A stretch of DNA of 64,000 bases from Nocardia fluminea. GTDB lineage: Bacteria > Actinomycetota > Actinomycetes > Mycobacteriales > Mycobacteriaceae. Numbering within the stretch: the first letter of the stretch is position 1; each line of letters begins with the position of its first letter. Both the position numbers and the translations under genes were made by a program. Below the pieces are notes generated by a model that was given only the letters and a program-made list of their open reading frames with translations, did no database searches and had not been told where the DNA came from. Of the stretch, positions 8,549-17,568 are shown piece by piece. The stretch is from assembly GCF_002846365.1 (NCBI RefSeq), contig NZ_PJMW01000002.1:310001-374000 (forward strand). Reading direction: 5' to 3'.

Positions 8549-9001
8549 GTGGACGAACTAGATTCGGCGTTGGTGCGGATGCTGCAACAGGATGGTCGGC
8601 GCACCAATCGCGACATGGCCCAAGCGCTCGACATCGCCCCCTCCACCTGCCTGGAGCGGATCAGATCGCTGCGCGAACGCGGCATTCTGACGGGTTTCCA
8701 CGCGGAGGCGGACCTCGCCGCGATCGGACGCGGCTTACAGGCCGTGATCGCCGTCCGCGTCCACCCGCCGACCCGTGCGGTGATCGAGGGTTTCCAAGCC
8801 TTCCTGGAGCAGATGCCCGAGGTGATCTCGCTGTTCGTCCTCACCGGCAACGATGACTTCCTCGTGCACGTGGCCGTCCGCGACACCGACCATCTCCACG
8901 GCGTGGTCCTGGACAAGCTGACCACCCGCCCGGAACTCGCCAACGTCCGCACCTCGGTGGTCTACGGGCATCTGCGCAAGAAGGTGATCAGCCCGTCGTG
9001 A
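8549..9001 (+). CDS. Lrp/AsnC-family transcriptional regulator
   Basis: A 150-residue protein with the Lrp plan: an N-terminal helix-turn-helix (LDSALVRMLQQDGRRTNRDMAQALDIAPSTCLERIRSLRE) followed by a RAM domain with the ligand loop FVLTGNDDFLVHVAVRD. Such proteins sense amino acids as octamers. A GAGAGAGG precedes the GTG start. The divergent EamA-type exporter is its likely target, so the pair probably relieves an excess of one amino acid. Confidence 0.9.
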   Translation: MDELDSALVRMLQQDGRRTNRDMAQALDIAPSTCLERIRSLRERGILTGFHAEADLAAIGRGLQAVIAVRVHPPTRAVIEGFQAFLEQMPEVISLFVLTGNDDFLVHVAVRDTDHLHGVVLDKLTTRPELANVRTSVVYGHLRKKVISPS

Positions 9002-9049
9002 GGGTTGCCCTCCGGTGAAATATGTTGCGGGGCACCCACAGTCGATCGG

Positions 9050-11338
9050 CTACCGGGGCAGACGCAGTACGCGTCGCGCGATGATGTTGAGCTGGATCTC
9101 GATGGTGCCGCCGCCGAAGAGGATGGCGGGTAGGCCGAGGAAGTCGAAGGTGTAGGGCTGTTCGGGGTGGCCGATCGTGGCGCGGGGACCGAGGATGGAG
9201 GCCAGTGCGCGGGCGGCGTCGCGCTGGGCGATGGCGTTCCAGACCTTTTTGATGCTGTTGCTCGAGCCGTTGCCGTCGGCCATGTCGTTCATCCTGGCGA
9301 CGACGTCACGCAGGTTCAGGGCGGCGACGGACAGTTCGAGCGCGGTGTTGCGGCCGAGGACGCGGACGGCGTCGTCGCGGGTGCCGGTGTGGTCACCGGA
9401 TTCGAGCAGGCGCCGGACCAGGGTGCTCGAACCGTGGCCGAAGGTGGCCGAACCCATGGCGACCCGCTCGTTCGACAAGGTGGTGACGGCGATGCGCCAG
9501 CCGTCACCGGGCTGAGCGACCACCTGGTTGTCGGGAACGAAGACCTCGTCGAGGAAGACCTCGTTGAACTCCCAGATGCCGGTGACCTGGCGCAGCGGCC
9601 GCACGTCGACACCCTCGGCGTTCATCGGGATCAGGAAGTAGGTCAGCCCGGCGTGCTGAGGGGCATCGGCGTCGGTGCGTGCCAGGCACACGGCCCAATC
9701 CGCGTCCTGCGCCTGGGAATTCCACACCTTCTGGCCATTGATGATCCAGCCGCCCTCGACTTTGCGTGCGGCGGTGGACAATCCGGCGAGATCGGAGCCT
9801 GCACCGGGTTCGGAGAACAGCTGGCACCAGATGATGTCACCGAGCATGGTCGCGGTGACGAACTGCGCGCGCTGCGCGTCGTCACCGTGTTCGATCAGCG
9901 TGGGCAGTACCCAGGCGCCGATGCCGAGTTCGGGTTGACGCAACCCACGGCGCGCGAACTCCTCGGCGATCACCGCTTGTTCGGCGGGCCCGGCGTCGAG
10001 ACCGTACGGGCTCGGCCAGTGCGGGGCAACCAAGCCGGCCGCGGTGAGCCTGGCACGGCGACGACCTCCGCGCGCGGGTGACCAACCCTCGGAAAGGATT
10101 TCGTCATCCGGCATCGCGGCGACCGCGTCGAGCGTCGTGCCGACAGTCGTGCGCAGCCCCGGCAGCGTGTCGGCGGCGACGAACGAGAAGTCGCGTTCGT
10201 CGAGCAGCGCACGCTCCCCCAGCGCCCTGGCCGCGGCGTCCTCGCCGCCCGCGAGCGCGGCCAGCGCGATCGCGCGACGCCAGTACAGATGGGCATCGTG
10301 CTCCCACGTGAAGCCGATGCCGCCGAGCAGGCTCACGCAGTCCACCGCCTGATCGATCGCGGCCGGCAACACGGTCAGCGCCGCGTTGGCGGCGGCCAGC
10401 AGTCGCTGCGGGGTCGGCTGCGTCTCGGCGCGGGTCGCGTCCCAGGTCACCGCGCTCGCCACGTCGGCACGGACCAGCATGAGCGCCGCTTTGTGCTGCA
10501 CCGCCTGGAAGCTGCCGATCGGGCGGCCGAATTGGTGTCGTACCCGGATGTATTCGACGGTGGTGTCCAGACACCAGCGACAGATTCCGGTCGCCTCCGC
10601 CGCCGCCAGGGTGGTCGTCCACAACTCCGCGACAGCGGGGTCGATGCCGTCGAGTACTCGCGCCGCATCCACTGGGTAGACATCGAATTCGGCGCGACCG
10701 AGCGATCGGGTGAGGTCGACTGCCTCAGCGGTCGTGAACCGGATCGAAGCAGTTGACCCGATGGGCAATGGCGGCTCTCCGACGGGCACGGAACTGTCCG
10801 GGGCGGGACGACCGAGCTCGCCGGGGCTGAACCAGAACCACAGGCTCGCTGCGCAATTCCCGGCAACGGCGGCGCGCACTACCACTCGTCCGGCCCCGGG
10901 CAGGCCGAGTGCGGGGTCGGAGACGCCCGCGACGACCCAGCCGTCGCCTTCCCGGGTGGCCCGCAGGTTGGGTCCGGTGACGACGGCGCCCGTCATACCG
11001 GTGCCGAAGTCCGCGAGCAGCGACTGTGCTCGGGCCGCCATCGCGAGCGCGCTCGCTGTCACCGTCGACAGATACGGGCCGGGGAACATCGCCGTGCTCA
11101 ACTGTTCGACGGCCACCGCGAGTGTTGCCAGGCCGCAGTCGTCGCCCCCGTGTTCCGCGGGCAGGTGCAGCGCGTGTAACCCCTGCTCGCACAGAGCTGT
11201 CCACACTTCCGCCGGCGCAGACCCGGCCGCGTACTCGGACAGGTGTTCGCGGGTCTGCGACAGCGGCGCGATCTTGCGGGCGAACGCGGCTACCGATTGG
11301 GCCAGCGCGTGCTGGTCAGCAGTTACTGCGAGAGACAT
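9050..11338 (-). CDS. Double-domain acyl-CoA dehydrogenase
   Basis: At 762 residues this is twice the usual acyl-CoA dehydrogenase length and contains two copies of the fold. The first half (about 1-380) is more divergent but keeps VRHQFGRPIGSFQAVQHKAALML. The second half (about 400-762) has the FAD-contacting FSEPGAGSDLAGL and NGQKVWNSQAQDADW and the later TLSNERVAMGS. Mycobacterial FadE proteins of this double kind form a single-chain pseudo-dimer used in fatty acid or steroid side-chain oxidation. The neighbouring enoyl-CoA hydratase on the same strand supports a catabolic role. Confidence 0.88.
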   Translation of the reverse strand: MSLAVTADQHALAQSVAAFARKIAPLSQTREHLSEYAAGSAPAEVWTALCEQGLHALHLPAEHGGDDCGLATLAVAVEQLSTAMFPGPYLSTVTASALAMAARAQSLLADFGTGMTGAVVTGPNLRATREGDGWVVAGVSDPALGLPGAGRVVVRAAVAGNCAASLWFWFSPGELGRPAPDSSVPVGEPPLPIGSTASIRFTTAEAVDLTRSLGRAEFDVYPVDAARVLDGIDPAVAELWTTTLAAAEATGICRWCLDTTVEYIRVRHQFGRPIGSFQAVQHKAALMLVRADVASAVTWDATRAETQPTPQRLLAAANAALTVLPAAIDQAVDCVSLLGGIGFTWEHDAHLYWRRAIALAALAGGEDAAARALGERALLDERDFSFVAADTLPGLRTTVGTTLDAVAAMPDDEILSEGWSPARGGRRRARLTAAGLVAPHWPSPYGLDAGPAEQAVIAEEFARRGLRQPELGIGAWVLPTLIEHGDDAQRAQFVTATMLGDIIWCQLFSEPGAGSDLAGLSTAARKVEGGWIINGQKVWNSQAQDADWAVCLARTDADAPQHAGLTYFLIPMNAEGVDVRPLRQVTGIWEFNEVFLDEVFVPDNQVVAQPGDGWRIAVTTLSNERVAMGSATFGHGSSTLVRRLLESGDHTGTRDDAVRVLGRNTALELSVAALNLRDVVARMNDMADGNGSSNSIKKVWNAIAQRDAARALASILGPRATIGHPEQPYTFDFLGLPAILFGGGTIEIQLNIIARRVLRLPR

Positions 11339-11496
11339 CTACTTACTCCTGAGATGGTGACGTCGGCCGTCCGGGGCCCGAACTGACGCTCGGCGAATCG
11401 ACGGTCGGGATGTTTCGGCCGAGGGAATCGAGCCCGCCCGGGCGAACGCCGAGATGCCCCGGTTGCGGTGCTGAACTCGCTCGACGGAGCGGAGTG

Positions 11497-11536
11497 GTGT
11501 GCGGGTTGATTCAGTGGTGTGCGGAGTGATTCAGCG
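11497..11536. repeat. Two tandem 20-bp repeats
   Basis: Two direct copies of a 20-base unit, GTGTGCGG-x-xTGATTCAG-x-G, lie head to tail (11497-11516 and 11517-11536). The second copy covers the last codons and stop of the leftward enoyl-CoA hydratase gene. It looks like a small slippage duplication of the gene's 3' end. Confidence 0.6.
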
Positions 11537-12340
11537 GTGTCCCGTTTCCTGCCAATCGCGCGACAACCGCGCCGACCACACCGGTTTCCGCCGCTCGGCG
11601 CGAGCACGCATACCCTCGCCCGCATCGGGTCCGCCCATGACACGCAGATGGAACTCGGTTTCCAGCTCGGCGACGCGGGCGGGCTCGTATCCGTGGATCG
11701 CGGTGTCCCACAACAGCCTTTTACTGAGTGCGGCGGACATCGGCGCCACATTCACCGCCATATCGCGTGCCATCGCCAGAGCCGCGGGCAGGACTTCGGC
11801 CGCGGGCAGACATCGGCCGGCGAGCCCGAGCCGGACCGCTTCGTGACCGTCGAAAGTGCGGCCCGACAACAGGATGTCGGCCGCGACCGACATTCCGGCG
11901 ACCTTGGCCACTGTCCAATGCGCCATCGCGTCGGGCAGCACACCCAGCCGCACTTGGGGAACGGCGTAGCGCGCGTCCTCGGCGACGATGCGGATGTCGG
12001 CCTGCATGGCGATGGTCAGGCCGATGCCGATCGCGTGCCCGTTCACCGCGGCGATCACCGGTTTGCGCAGGGCGAACGCGGGAGGGTCGACGGGCGACGC
12101 GGAAAACGTCGCGCTGTCGGGTTTGCCGAAGGTTCTGTCGCCGCCACCGATGTCCGCGCCCGCGCAGAACGCCGGGGGTGCGCCGGTGAGTACCAGGACC
12201 CGGACCGTGTCGTCGGCATCCAGTTCACGGTATGCCGCGCCGATGGCCCGGCCCATCTCGCCGGTGAAGGCGTTGCGGCGTTCGGGCCGGTCCAGGGTCA
12301 GCACCGCGACGCCGTCGGTGACCTCGATCCGCACGGTCAT
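11531..12340 (-). CDS. Enoyl-CoA hydratase/isomerase family protein
   Basis: A 269-residue crotonase. It shows the N-terminal VAVLTLDRPERRNAF, the oxyanion-hole region APPAFCAGADIGGG and the second loop AVNGHAIGIGLTIAMQADIRI. The position of the usual first glutamate in the GG-GxE region reads QADIRIVAEDARYAVPQVRLGVLPDA, so the exact chemistry (hydratase, isomerase or hydrolase) is open. The ATG at 12340 overlaps the stop of the LLM oxidoreductase gene by four bases, so the two are co-translated. Confidence 0.88.
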   Translation of the reverse strand: MTVRIEVTDGVAVLTLDRPERRNAFTGEMGRAIGAAYRELDADDTVRVLVLTGAPPAFCAGADIGGGDRTFGKPDSATFSASPVDPPAFALRKPVIAAVNGHAIGIGLTIAMQADIRIVAEDARYAVPQVRLGVLPDAMAHWTVAKVAGMSVAADILLSGRTFDGHEAVRLGLAGRCLPAAEVLPAALAMARDMAVNVAPMSAALSKRLLWDTAIHGYEPARVAELETEFHLRVMGGPDAGEGMRARAERRKPVWSARLSRDWQETGHR

Positions 12341-13350
12341 GGTGCCTGCAATGCGGTGACCAGGTCCTTGATGTACTGATCGGACACGTCGTAACCGGGA
12401 AAATAGCAACAGATCCGGTCGGCGTACGCACCGAAGCGTTCGAGGATCGCTGCCGCGCACTGCTCCGGTGTCCCGTGCACAGCCAAGGTGGCGAGCATCG
12501 TCTGATCGATGAGGCCGGTCATCGCCGCGACCTCGCCGCGCTTGGACAGGGCGTTCAATTCCGGTTGCAGCTCTCCCCAGCCCTCGGCGTCGAGGACCGG
12601 GCGGTACGCGGGCGTGGACCCGTAGAAGCCGAGGAGGCGGCGCGCACCGGCGGCCGCGTCCGCCAGTTCGTCCGGCGTGCGACCCATCGCGACGATCACC
12701 TGTGGATAGATGTGCAGATCGGCCGCGTCGCGTCCGGCGCGGTCGAGTCCCTCCTCGACGGCGGGCATGGTGTGTTGGGTGAAATACCGGGCGCTGTTGA
12801 ACGGCATGACGAGCAGTCCGTCGGCCACTTCGGCCGCGGTCCTGGTCATGATCGGGCCCAGCGCGCCGAGACAGATCTGGGGCAGCCCATAGGGATTGGG
12901 GCCGGGGTCGAACGTCGGCGGCATCAGGGTGTGCCGGGTGAACTCGCCCTCGAAGCGCAGCGGGGTGCTCTCCTGCCAGGAGTCGAGCACGGCTTTGATC
13001 GCGAGCACCATGTCCCGCATGCGCGCGGCCGGACGCGACCACTCACCGCCATAACGCTTTTCGATGTGCGCGCGGGTCTGCGAACCGAGCCCGAGGCGGA
13101 ACCGGCCACCGCTGAGCAGGTGCAGGTCGTACGCGGCGTGCGCCAGGTGGACGGGGCTGCGCGGCAGGGCGATGGCGACGTTGGTCATCAGATCGACCGG
13201 TTCGGGACCGGCGGCGGCCAGCGTGAGCGGGAGGAAGACGTCGTGGGCACCTTCGAAGGTGAACAGGCCGTCGACCCCACAGGCGATCAGCTCGGCGGAC
13301 CGCGCGATCACCTGTTCCGGGCGCGCGCCCAATTGCAGGTCGACCTTCAT
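12337..13350 (-). CDS. LLM-class (F420-type) oxidoreductase
   Basis: A 337-residue TIM-barrel protein of the luciferase-like monooxygenase class. Features include the opening MKVDLQLGARPEQVIARSAELIACGVDGLFTFEG, the LPRSPVHLAHAAYDLHLLSGGRFRLGLGSQ segment and the AHIEKRYGGEW loop, all typical of mycobacterial F420-dependent enzymes. The start is placed at the ATG at 13350; an upstream extension is cysteine-rich and lies in the operator region. It is the first gene of a two-gene operon with the enoyl-CoA hydratase, under a TetR-type site. Confidence 0.87.
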   Translation of the reverse strand: MKVDLQLGARPEQVIARSAELIACGVDGLFTFEGAHDVFLPLTLAAAGPEPVDLMTNVAIALPRSPVHLAHAAYDLHLLSGGRFRLGLGSQTRAHIEKRYGGEWSRPAARMRDMVLAIKAVLDSWQESTPLRFEGEFTRHTLMPPTFDPGPNPYGLPQICLGALGPIMTRTAAEVADGLLVMPFNSARYFTQHTMPAVEEGLDRAGRDAADLHIYPQVIVAMGRTPDELADAAAGARRLLGFYGSTPAYRPVLDAEGWGELQPELNALSKRGEVAAMTGLIDQTMLATLAVHGTPEQCAAAILERFGAYADRICCYFPGYDVSDQYIKDLVTALQAP

Positions 13351-13381
13351 GCGCACGCTCCACGGGACTCTAGACTCACAA

Positions 13382-13399
13382 TTACATAATAGCATGTAA
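13382..13399. promoter_or_regulatory. TetR-type operator upstream of the LLM operon
   Basis: TTACATAATAGCATGTAA is an inverted repeat (TTACAT / ATGTAA, 6-base spacer) between the TetR gene and the LLM oxidoreductase start. The same GTTACAT half-site recurs at 14029-14058 before the TetR gene, which links both promoters to the one regulator. Confidence 0.6.
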
Positions 13400-13439
13400 C
13401 GTTATTGCAAGGCGGCGCGAGTCACGCCGATCAGCCGGT

Positions 13440-14027
13440 TCAGCGCCCCGCGGCAGCCAAGGCGTGCAGCGCGTCGGCCAAGCGCGCGACGAAGGCTTCA
13501 CCCTCCTCGGCACCACGCAGGAGCGCGTGGAATGTCGTGGTACCCGAGAGGATCTCGAAGATCAGGTCCGCATCGACACCGGGGGCGATCCGGCCGTCGT
13601 CGACCGCGCCACCGAGCAACTCGGCGAACGCCTTACGGACCGGAGCCCCGATGGCGAGCAACCTGCGGCGAGCCTCCTCGGTCTGCGAATCGGCGAGCAG
13701 TCCGGGCACTCCCGCGCGGGCGGCCGGACTGTCGGCGCGAGCCAGGAAGATGCGGACCCAGGTCGCCAGATCGGCCCGGAGGTCGCCGGTCGGTTCCGGG
13801 AGCGCGTGCCCGCCGGGTCCGTGAATGGCCTCTTCGAGCAGCGCTTGACGCGTGGGCCACCGCCGGTAGATGGCGGGGGTGTTGACTCCCGCGCGCTTGG
13901 CGATCGCGACGACCGTCGCCTGCGGGTAGCCGACCTCGGCGAGCAACTGCCTGGCCGCGATCAGTACCGCGAGATCCTTGTCGGCGTCGCGGGGCCTGCC
14001 GGGGCGGGGCGAGGTTTCCGGGGGCAT
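13440..14027 (-). CDS. TetR-family transcriptional regulator
   Basis: A 195-residue regulator with an N-terminal TetR domain (LLAEVGYPQATVVAIAKRAGVNTPAIYRRWPTRQALLEEAI). The C-terminal domain (about 75-195) belongs to the family with PTGDLRADLATWVRIF. It lies between the LLM-hydratase operon on its own strand and the divergent Old Yellow Enzyme gene. Related GTTACAT palindromes flank it on both sides, so it likely represses all three units in response to a lipophilic substrate or its CoA ester. Confidence 0.88.
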   Translation of the reverse strand: MPPETSPRPGRPRDADKDLAVLIAARQLLAEVGYPQATVVAIAKRAGVNTPAIYRRWPTRQALLEEAIHGPGGHALPEPTGDLRADLATWVRIFLARADSPAARAGVPGLLADSQTEEARRRLLAIGAPVRKAFAELLGGAVDDGRIAPGVDADLIFEILSGTTTFHALLRGAEEGEAFVARLADALHALAAAGR

Positions 14028-14028
14028 C

Positions 14029-14058
14029 GTTACATAGTAACCTGTTACATAATTTACC
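14029..14058. promoter_or_regulatory. TetR-type operator, divergent promoter
   Basis: GTTACATAGTAAC (14029-14041) is a dyad with 5-base arms and a 3-base spacer, followed at 14044 by a second GTTACATAA. It sits immediately upstream of the TetR ATG and before the Old Yellow Enzyme gene, so binding would block the divergent promoters. It matches the half-site at 13382-13399. Confidence 0.6.
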
Positions 14059-14119
14059 AGGATGCCGGTGAACGGGTCTGCCGATTGCCCGAAGCCGGCA
14101 ACACTGGGAGCGTAGGTGC

Positions 14120-15247
14120 ATGACCGACGTCGACGCCCTGTTCACTCCCCTGCGGATCGGGCCGTTGACATTGCCGAACCGCATCGTCATGTCGCCGATG
14201 ACCCGGCAGCACTCCCCCGGCGGCACACCCGGTGACGACGTCGCCGCGTACTACCGCAGGCGCGCCGAAGGCGGCACGGGGCTGATCATCACCGAAGGCG
14301 TCGCGATCGATCATCCGACGGCGGTCGACAGCACGAAAGTACCTCGGCTACACGGTGACTCGGCCCTGGCCGGTTGGCGTAGCGTCGTCGACGGCGTGCA
14401 CGAAGCGGGCGGCAGGATCGTGCCGCAGCTGTGGCACGTCGGCCCGCTGTGGGGCGCGATGGCCCGCGTGGATCCCACGCTGACACCCCTGCGCCCCTCG
14501 GGACTGTGGGGCCGGGTCGGGCGCACGACGTACTCGCAGCGCTACCTGTCCACGGTGTCCACACCGACGCCCGCCATGACCGGGCACGACATCGAGGACG
14601 TCATCGCGGCCTACGTGCGCTCGGCGCGCAACGCGGTCGCGGTCGGTTTCGACGGCATCGCCATCCACGCGGGCCACGGCTATCTCCTCGACGCCTTCCT
14701 CTGGGAAGCCACCAATCAGCGCACCGACACCTGGGGCGGCGACCTGCGCAGACGCGTCGCCTTCCCGGTCGAGGTCGTGCGTGCGATCCGCCGGGAGATA
14801 GGCCCGCATCTGCCGATCTTCTACCGCTTCTCCCAGCACAAGCAGCAGGACTACGGCGCGCGCATCGCCGAGACGCCGGACGAACTCGGCCGGATCCTCA
14901 CCGCGCTGACCGAAGCCGGTGTCGACGTCTTCGACGCCAGCAGCAGACATTTCGACCGGCCGGCCTTCGCGGGCAGCGACCTGACGCTCGCGGGCTGGGC
15001 GAAGAAGCTGACCGGCGCACACAGCATGGCGGTCGGCAGCGTCGGACTGAGCACGTCGTTGCACGAGCAGGGCGTTCCCGAACCGGCCGCGCTCGACGGC
15101 CTCTACCGCCGGCTCGCCGACGCCGAATTCGACCTGGTCGCCATCGGTCGCCTGCACCTGGCCGAGCCCGCGATCGCGCGCGTGCTGCGCACCGGCGCTC
15201 CCCTGCCCAGCTTCGACCAGGATCGTCACGTGCGGGTGCTCACCTGA
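14120..15247 (+). CDS. NADH:flavin oxidoreductase / Old Yellow Enzyme family
   Basis: A 375-residue FMN TIM-barrel. It opens LFTPLRIGPLTLPNRIVMSPMTRQHS and contains VPQLWHVGPLW and the active-site strand IAIHAGHGYLLDAFLWEATNQRTDTWGGDLRRR. OYE proteins reduce activated C=C bonds, or in degradative variants demethylate or dehydrogenate. The TetR gene and shared operator upstream suggest substrate-induced expression along with the LLM oxidoreductase. Confidence 0.92.
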   Translation: MTDVDALFTPLRIGPLTLPNRIVMSPMTRQHSPGGTPGDDVAAYYRRRAEGGTGLIITEGVAIDHPTAVDSTKVPRLHGDSALAGWRSVVDGVHEAGGRIVPQLWHVGPLWGAMARVDPTLTPLRPSGLWGRVGRTTYSQRYLSTVSTPTPAMTGHDIEDVIAAYVRSARNAVAVGFDGIAIHAGHGYLLDAFLWEATNQRTDTWGGDLRRRVAFPVEVVRAIRREIGPHLPIFYRFSQHKQQDYGARIAETPDELGRILTALTEAGVDVFDASSRHFDRPAFAGSDLTLAGWAKKLTGAHSMAVGSVGLSTSLHEQGVPEPAALDGLYRRLADAEFDLVAIGRLHLAEPAIARVLRTGAPLPSFDQDRHVRVLT

Positions 15248-15298
15248 CCGCCGCTCGAACACGGATCGCGCGGATCCGCGTTCGAGTCGGCGCCCGGC

Positions 15299-16327
15299 CT
15301 ATTCGTCGCCGAGCAACTGCTCGATGCGCTGCGCGCAGAACGCGGTGACGTCGATCTCGGGCGGCAAGTTCAGGCGATGCGCCATGCGCAGCAACGGAAT
15401 ACTGAGCAGGACGGCGGCCAGCACCTCGTTGTAGCGCAGGTTGCGGATCTTCATCCCACTGCGTTCCTCGTAGCGTGCGATCGACTCCTCGCGAGTGGGA
15501 GTGCCCGGAAGTCGTTCGGTCGCCTGGTATTCCGAGCAGGCCCAGTCCAGGAACAGCATCCAGGCGAGGTCGGCCTCGTGGTCGCCGATGTAGGCGATCT
15601 CCCAGTCGAGCACGCCCGCGACACGGAATTCCTTGTCGTAGAGAATGTTCGACATCCGCGCGTCACCCCAGCAGAGGGTGACGTGTTCGGGTTCGTAGAG
15701 GTTCGCGCGCAACCATTCGGCGGCGCGGCGCAGCGCGGGCGGTTGCGTGGTGGACGCCCAGGCCAGCGCGGAGTCGACGTAGCCGATCATCTGCTCGAGC
15801 GGGGCGGTCCCGAACTGGGGGAAGGACAGGAAGTCCAAGTTCAGTGTGCGCCAGTCGAGTTGGTGGATCTCGGCGATCGTGTCGACGCAGCCCCACCACA
15901 TCTTGGCGCGGTCGGCCGGTTCGGCATCGAAGTACAGGCCCGCCGAGTGATAGGACGGCAGGTCTCCGGGAGCCGAACCGTCGATCCGGTCCATCACGAA
16001 GTACGGGCTACCCAGCGTCGCGTCGCCGCGGTCGAGCCAGCGCACCGCCGGAACGGCGATCGTGGTCTCGGCCAGGCGGCGCATGACCAGCACCTGACGC
16101 AACAGGTCGTAGTCGGGAAACAGCGCCACCTCGGGCGGGCGACGCAGCACCAGCGAGACCGGCTCGGCGTCCTCGCGTTCGAGGTCGAACAGGAAGGTCT
16201 CGGTGGCCAGACCGCGCGGACTGGCCGACCAGTTCGTCACCCGCGCGGACTCGGCGTCGGGAAAACCGTGGCGCAACACCGGGACGACAGCGTTCGGCAG
16301 GTCCTCGGCGGTGGGGCGAGTGGTCAT
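15299..16327 (-). CDS. APH-like phosphotransferase family protein
   Basis: A 342-residue protein with the aminoglycoside-phosphotransferase/choline-kinase fold. The catalytic loop reads LCWGDARMSNILYD (Asp and Asn in their usual places) and the metal-binding site is GVLDWEIAYIGDHEADLAWM. In mycobacteria and Nocardia such proteins lie in lipid and xenobiotic operons rather than causing drug resistance. Its ATG shares one base with the stop of the preceding gene, so the two are coupled and probably work together. Confidence 0.85.
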   Translation of the reverse strand: MTTRPTAEDLPNAVVPVLRHGFPDAESARVTNWSASPRGLATETFLFDLEREDAEPVSLVLRRPPEVALFPDYDLLRQVLVMRRLAETTIAVPAVRWLDRGDATLGSPYFVMDRIDGSAPGDLPSYHSAGLYFDAEPADRAKMWWGCVDTIAEIHQLDWRTLNLDFLSFPQFGTAPLEQMIGYVDSALAWASTTQPPALRRAAEWLRANLYEPEHVTLCWGDARMSNILYDKEFRVAGVLDWEIAYIGDHEADLAWMLFLDWACSEYQATERLPGTPTREESIARYEERSGMKIRNLRYNEVLAAVLLSIPLLRMAHRLNLPPEIDVTAFCAQRIEQLLGDE

Positions 16328-17442
16328 CAGTACCCCTCGTACCCGTACCGGGCATTGCGGCCCATGAACACCATCTCGACCAGGCCGTAGCCGACCTTGC
16401 CATCGCTGGACTCGACCTTGACGAAGGTCTCGGTGAGCATGCTCACCGGGCGCAGTTCGGCGGTGTCGGAGAGATCGACGGTGAAACCGTCGCTGTAGGA
16501 CTCACCCTTCCAGATGCCCGACGCGTAGCCGCGGTACATGTCGTACCCGGCCAGACCGGGCCAGAAATCGTGCAGTGCGGTGACGGAGAAGGTACGCACG
16601 CTGCCGTCGGCGGCGTCGGTGGTGAACGAGCCCTCCGTCACGATCCGGAAGTCGTCGCGGAACTTCAGGTCATGGGTCACGCTGACGATCGGCACGGTCG
16701 GCACCTGCGCCTCGATCGGGCGCTGGATCGACCCCTCGAAGTGCCAGCGCTGCCCGTCGGCGGTCTCGCGCTGCGCGAAATGCACCAGTTCGTCGTCGAA
16801 CTGGAAGATGCCCATGAAGTACAGCACGCCGTCGGGGATCTCCGAGGGCTGCAGGCCGCCGCCTTCGCCGAGGCTGCCGCCACCGCCACCGTGGCGGGTG
16901 CCCCACGAGTGGTCCCGGCCGAACCACCACGTGCTGGGATCGATCTCGATGCGCTCGCCCTCGACCTCGAGCCAGCCGGAGATCTCGCCGTTCTGGTAGT
17001 AGCGGCGGGCGTCCTCGCGGACCCGGCCACGGGTGCGGAAGAAGGCGGGTTCCTGCTCGTAGGCGGGGAACTGGCCGGCGAAGTTCAGCTCGAGGCGCAG
17101 GCCGTGCTCGTTGTCGCCGAGGGTCGCGCGCACGCCGCGCAGCGGCTCGGTGATCTCGTAGCGGTAGGGGCCGATCTGCCAGGCGCCGAGGTCGTCGTAT
17201 TTGCCGCCGATCTCGCGCGAGAGCCGCGCCACGTGCGCCGTGCCGTCGATGGTGACCATCGCGTAGGCGTCCATCACGTTGCGGTTGGGGTAGCGCGCCA
17301 TGCCGGTCATGACGCTGACCCGGCCGGTGGTGTCGAAGCCGTAGAGCACGATGCGTTCGGTCCAGCGTAGATCGCTCTGGACGACGTGGTCGAAGGTCGT
17401 CGGCAGTTGGTGGCAGAGCAGTTCGTCCTGGGGAGTCAGCAT
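16327..17442 (-). CDS. Conserved hypothetical protein (possibly DUF7064/7065)
   Basis: A 371-residue soluble protein rich in beta strands, with an acidic and aromatic composition and motifs such as STWWFGRDHSWGTRHGGGGGSLGEGGG. It resembles a mycobacterial/nocardial family of unknown function, often beside an APH-like kinase, as here. The start at 17442 is preferred over an ATG at 17448 because AAGGAA is then properly spaced. There is no signal peptide. It may bind a lipid- or steroid-like ligand, but that is a guess. Confidence 0.65.
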   Translation of the reverse strand: MLTPQDELLCHQLPTTFDHVVQSDLRWTERIVLYGFDTTGRVSVMTGMARYPNRNVMDAYAMVTIDGTAHVARLSREIGGKYDDLGAWQIGPYRYEITEPLRGVRATLGDNEHGLRLELNFAGQFPAYEQEPAFFRTRGRVREDARRYYQNGEISGWLEVEGERIEIDPSTWWFGRDHSWGTRHGGGGGSLGEGGGLQPSEIPDGVLYFMGIFQFDDELVHFAQRETADGQRWHFEGSIQRPIEAQVPTVPIVSVTHDLKFRDDFRIVTEGSFTTDAADGSVRTFSVTALHDFWPGLAGYDMYRGYASGIWKGESYSDGFTVDLSDTAELRPVSMLTETFVKVESSDGKVGYGLVEMVFMGRNARYGYEGY

Positions 17443-17505
17443 GGACATTTCCTTCGGGAGTCGGAGTAGAACACGTTTCAAGTTAGCCGAATTCGAATAC
17501 ACCAT

Positions 17506-17530
17506 GAAGCGTTTTTAAAAGATCCGCTTC
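17506..17530. promoter_or_regulatory. Inverted repeat in divergent promoter region
   Basis: GAAGCG and CGCTTC form arms 13 bases apart in an AT-rich gap between the hypothetical/APH operon and the TetR-LVIVD-DUF305 operon. It is the best candidate for an autoregulatory TetR site, but no second copy supports it. Confidence 0.3.
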
Positions 17531-17568
17531 TCGGCTACGCTCAGCCGAACCAGACAGAGGAGTAAACG

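Noticed and set aside
15299..16327. Aminoglycoside resistance gene
   Set aside because: Only the fold is shared; coupling to a gene of unknown function and lipid/xenobiotic context argue against drug resistance.
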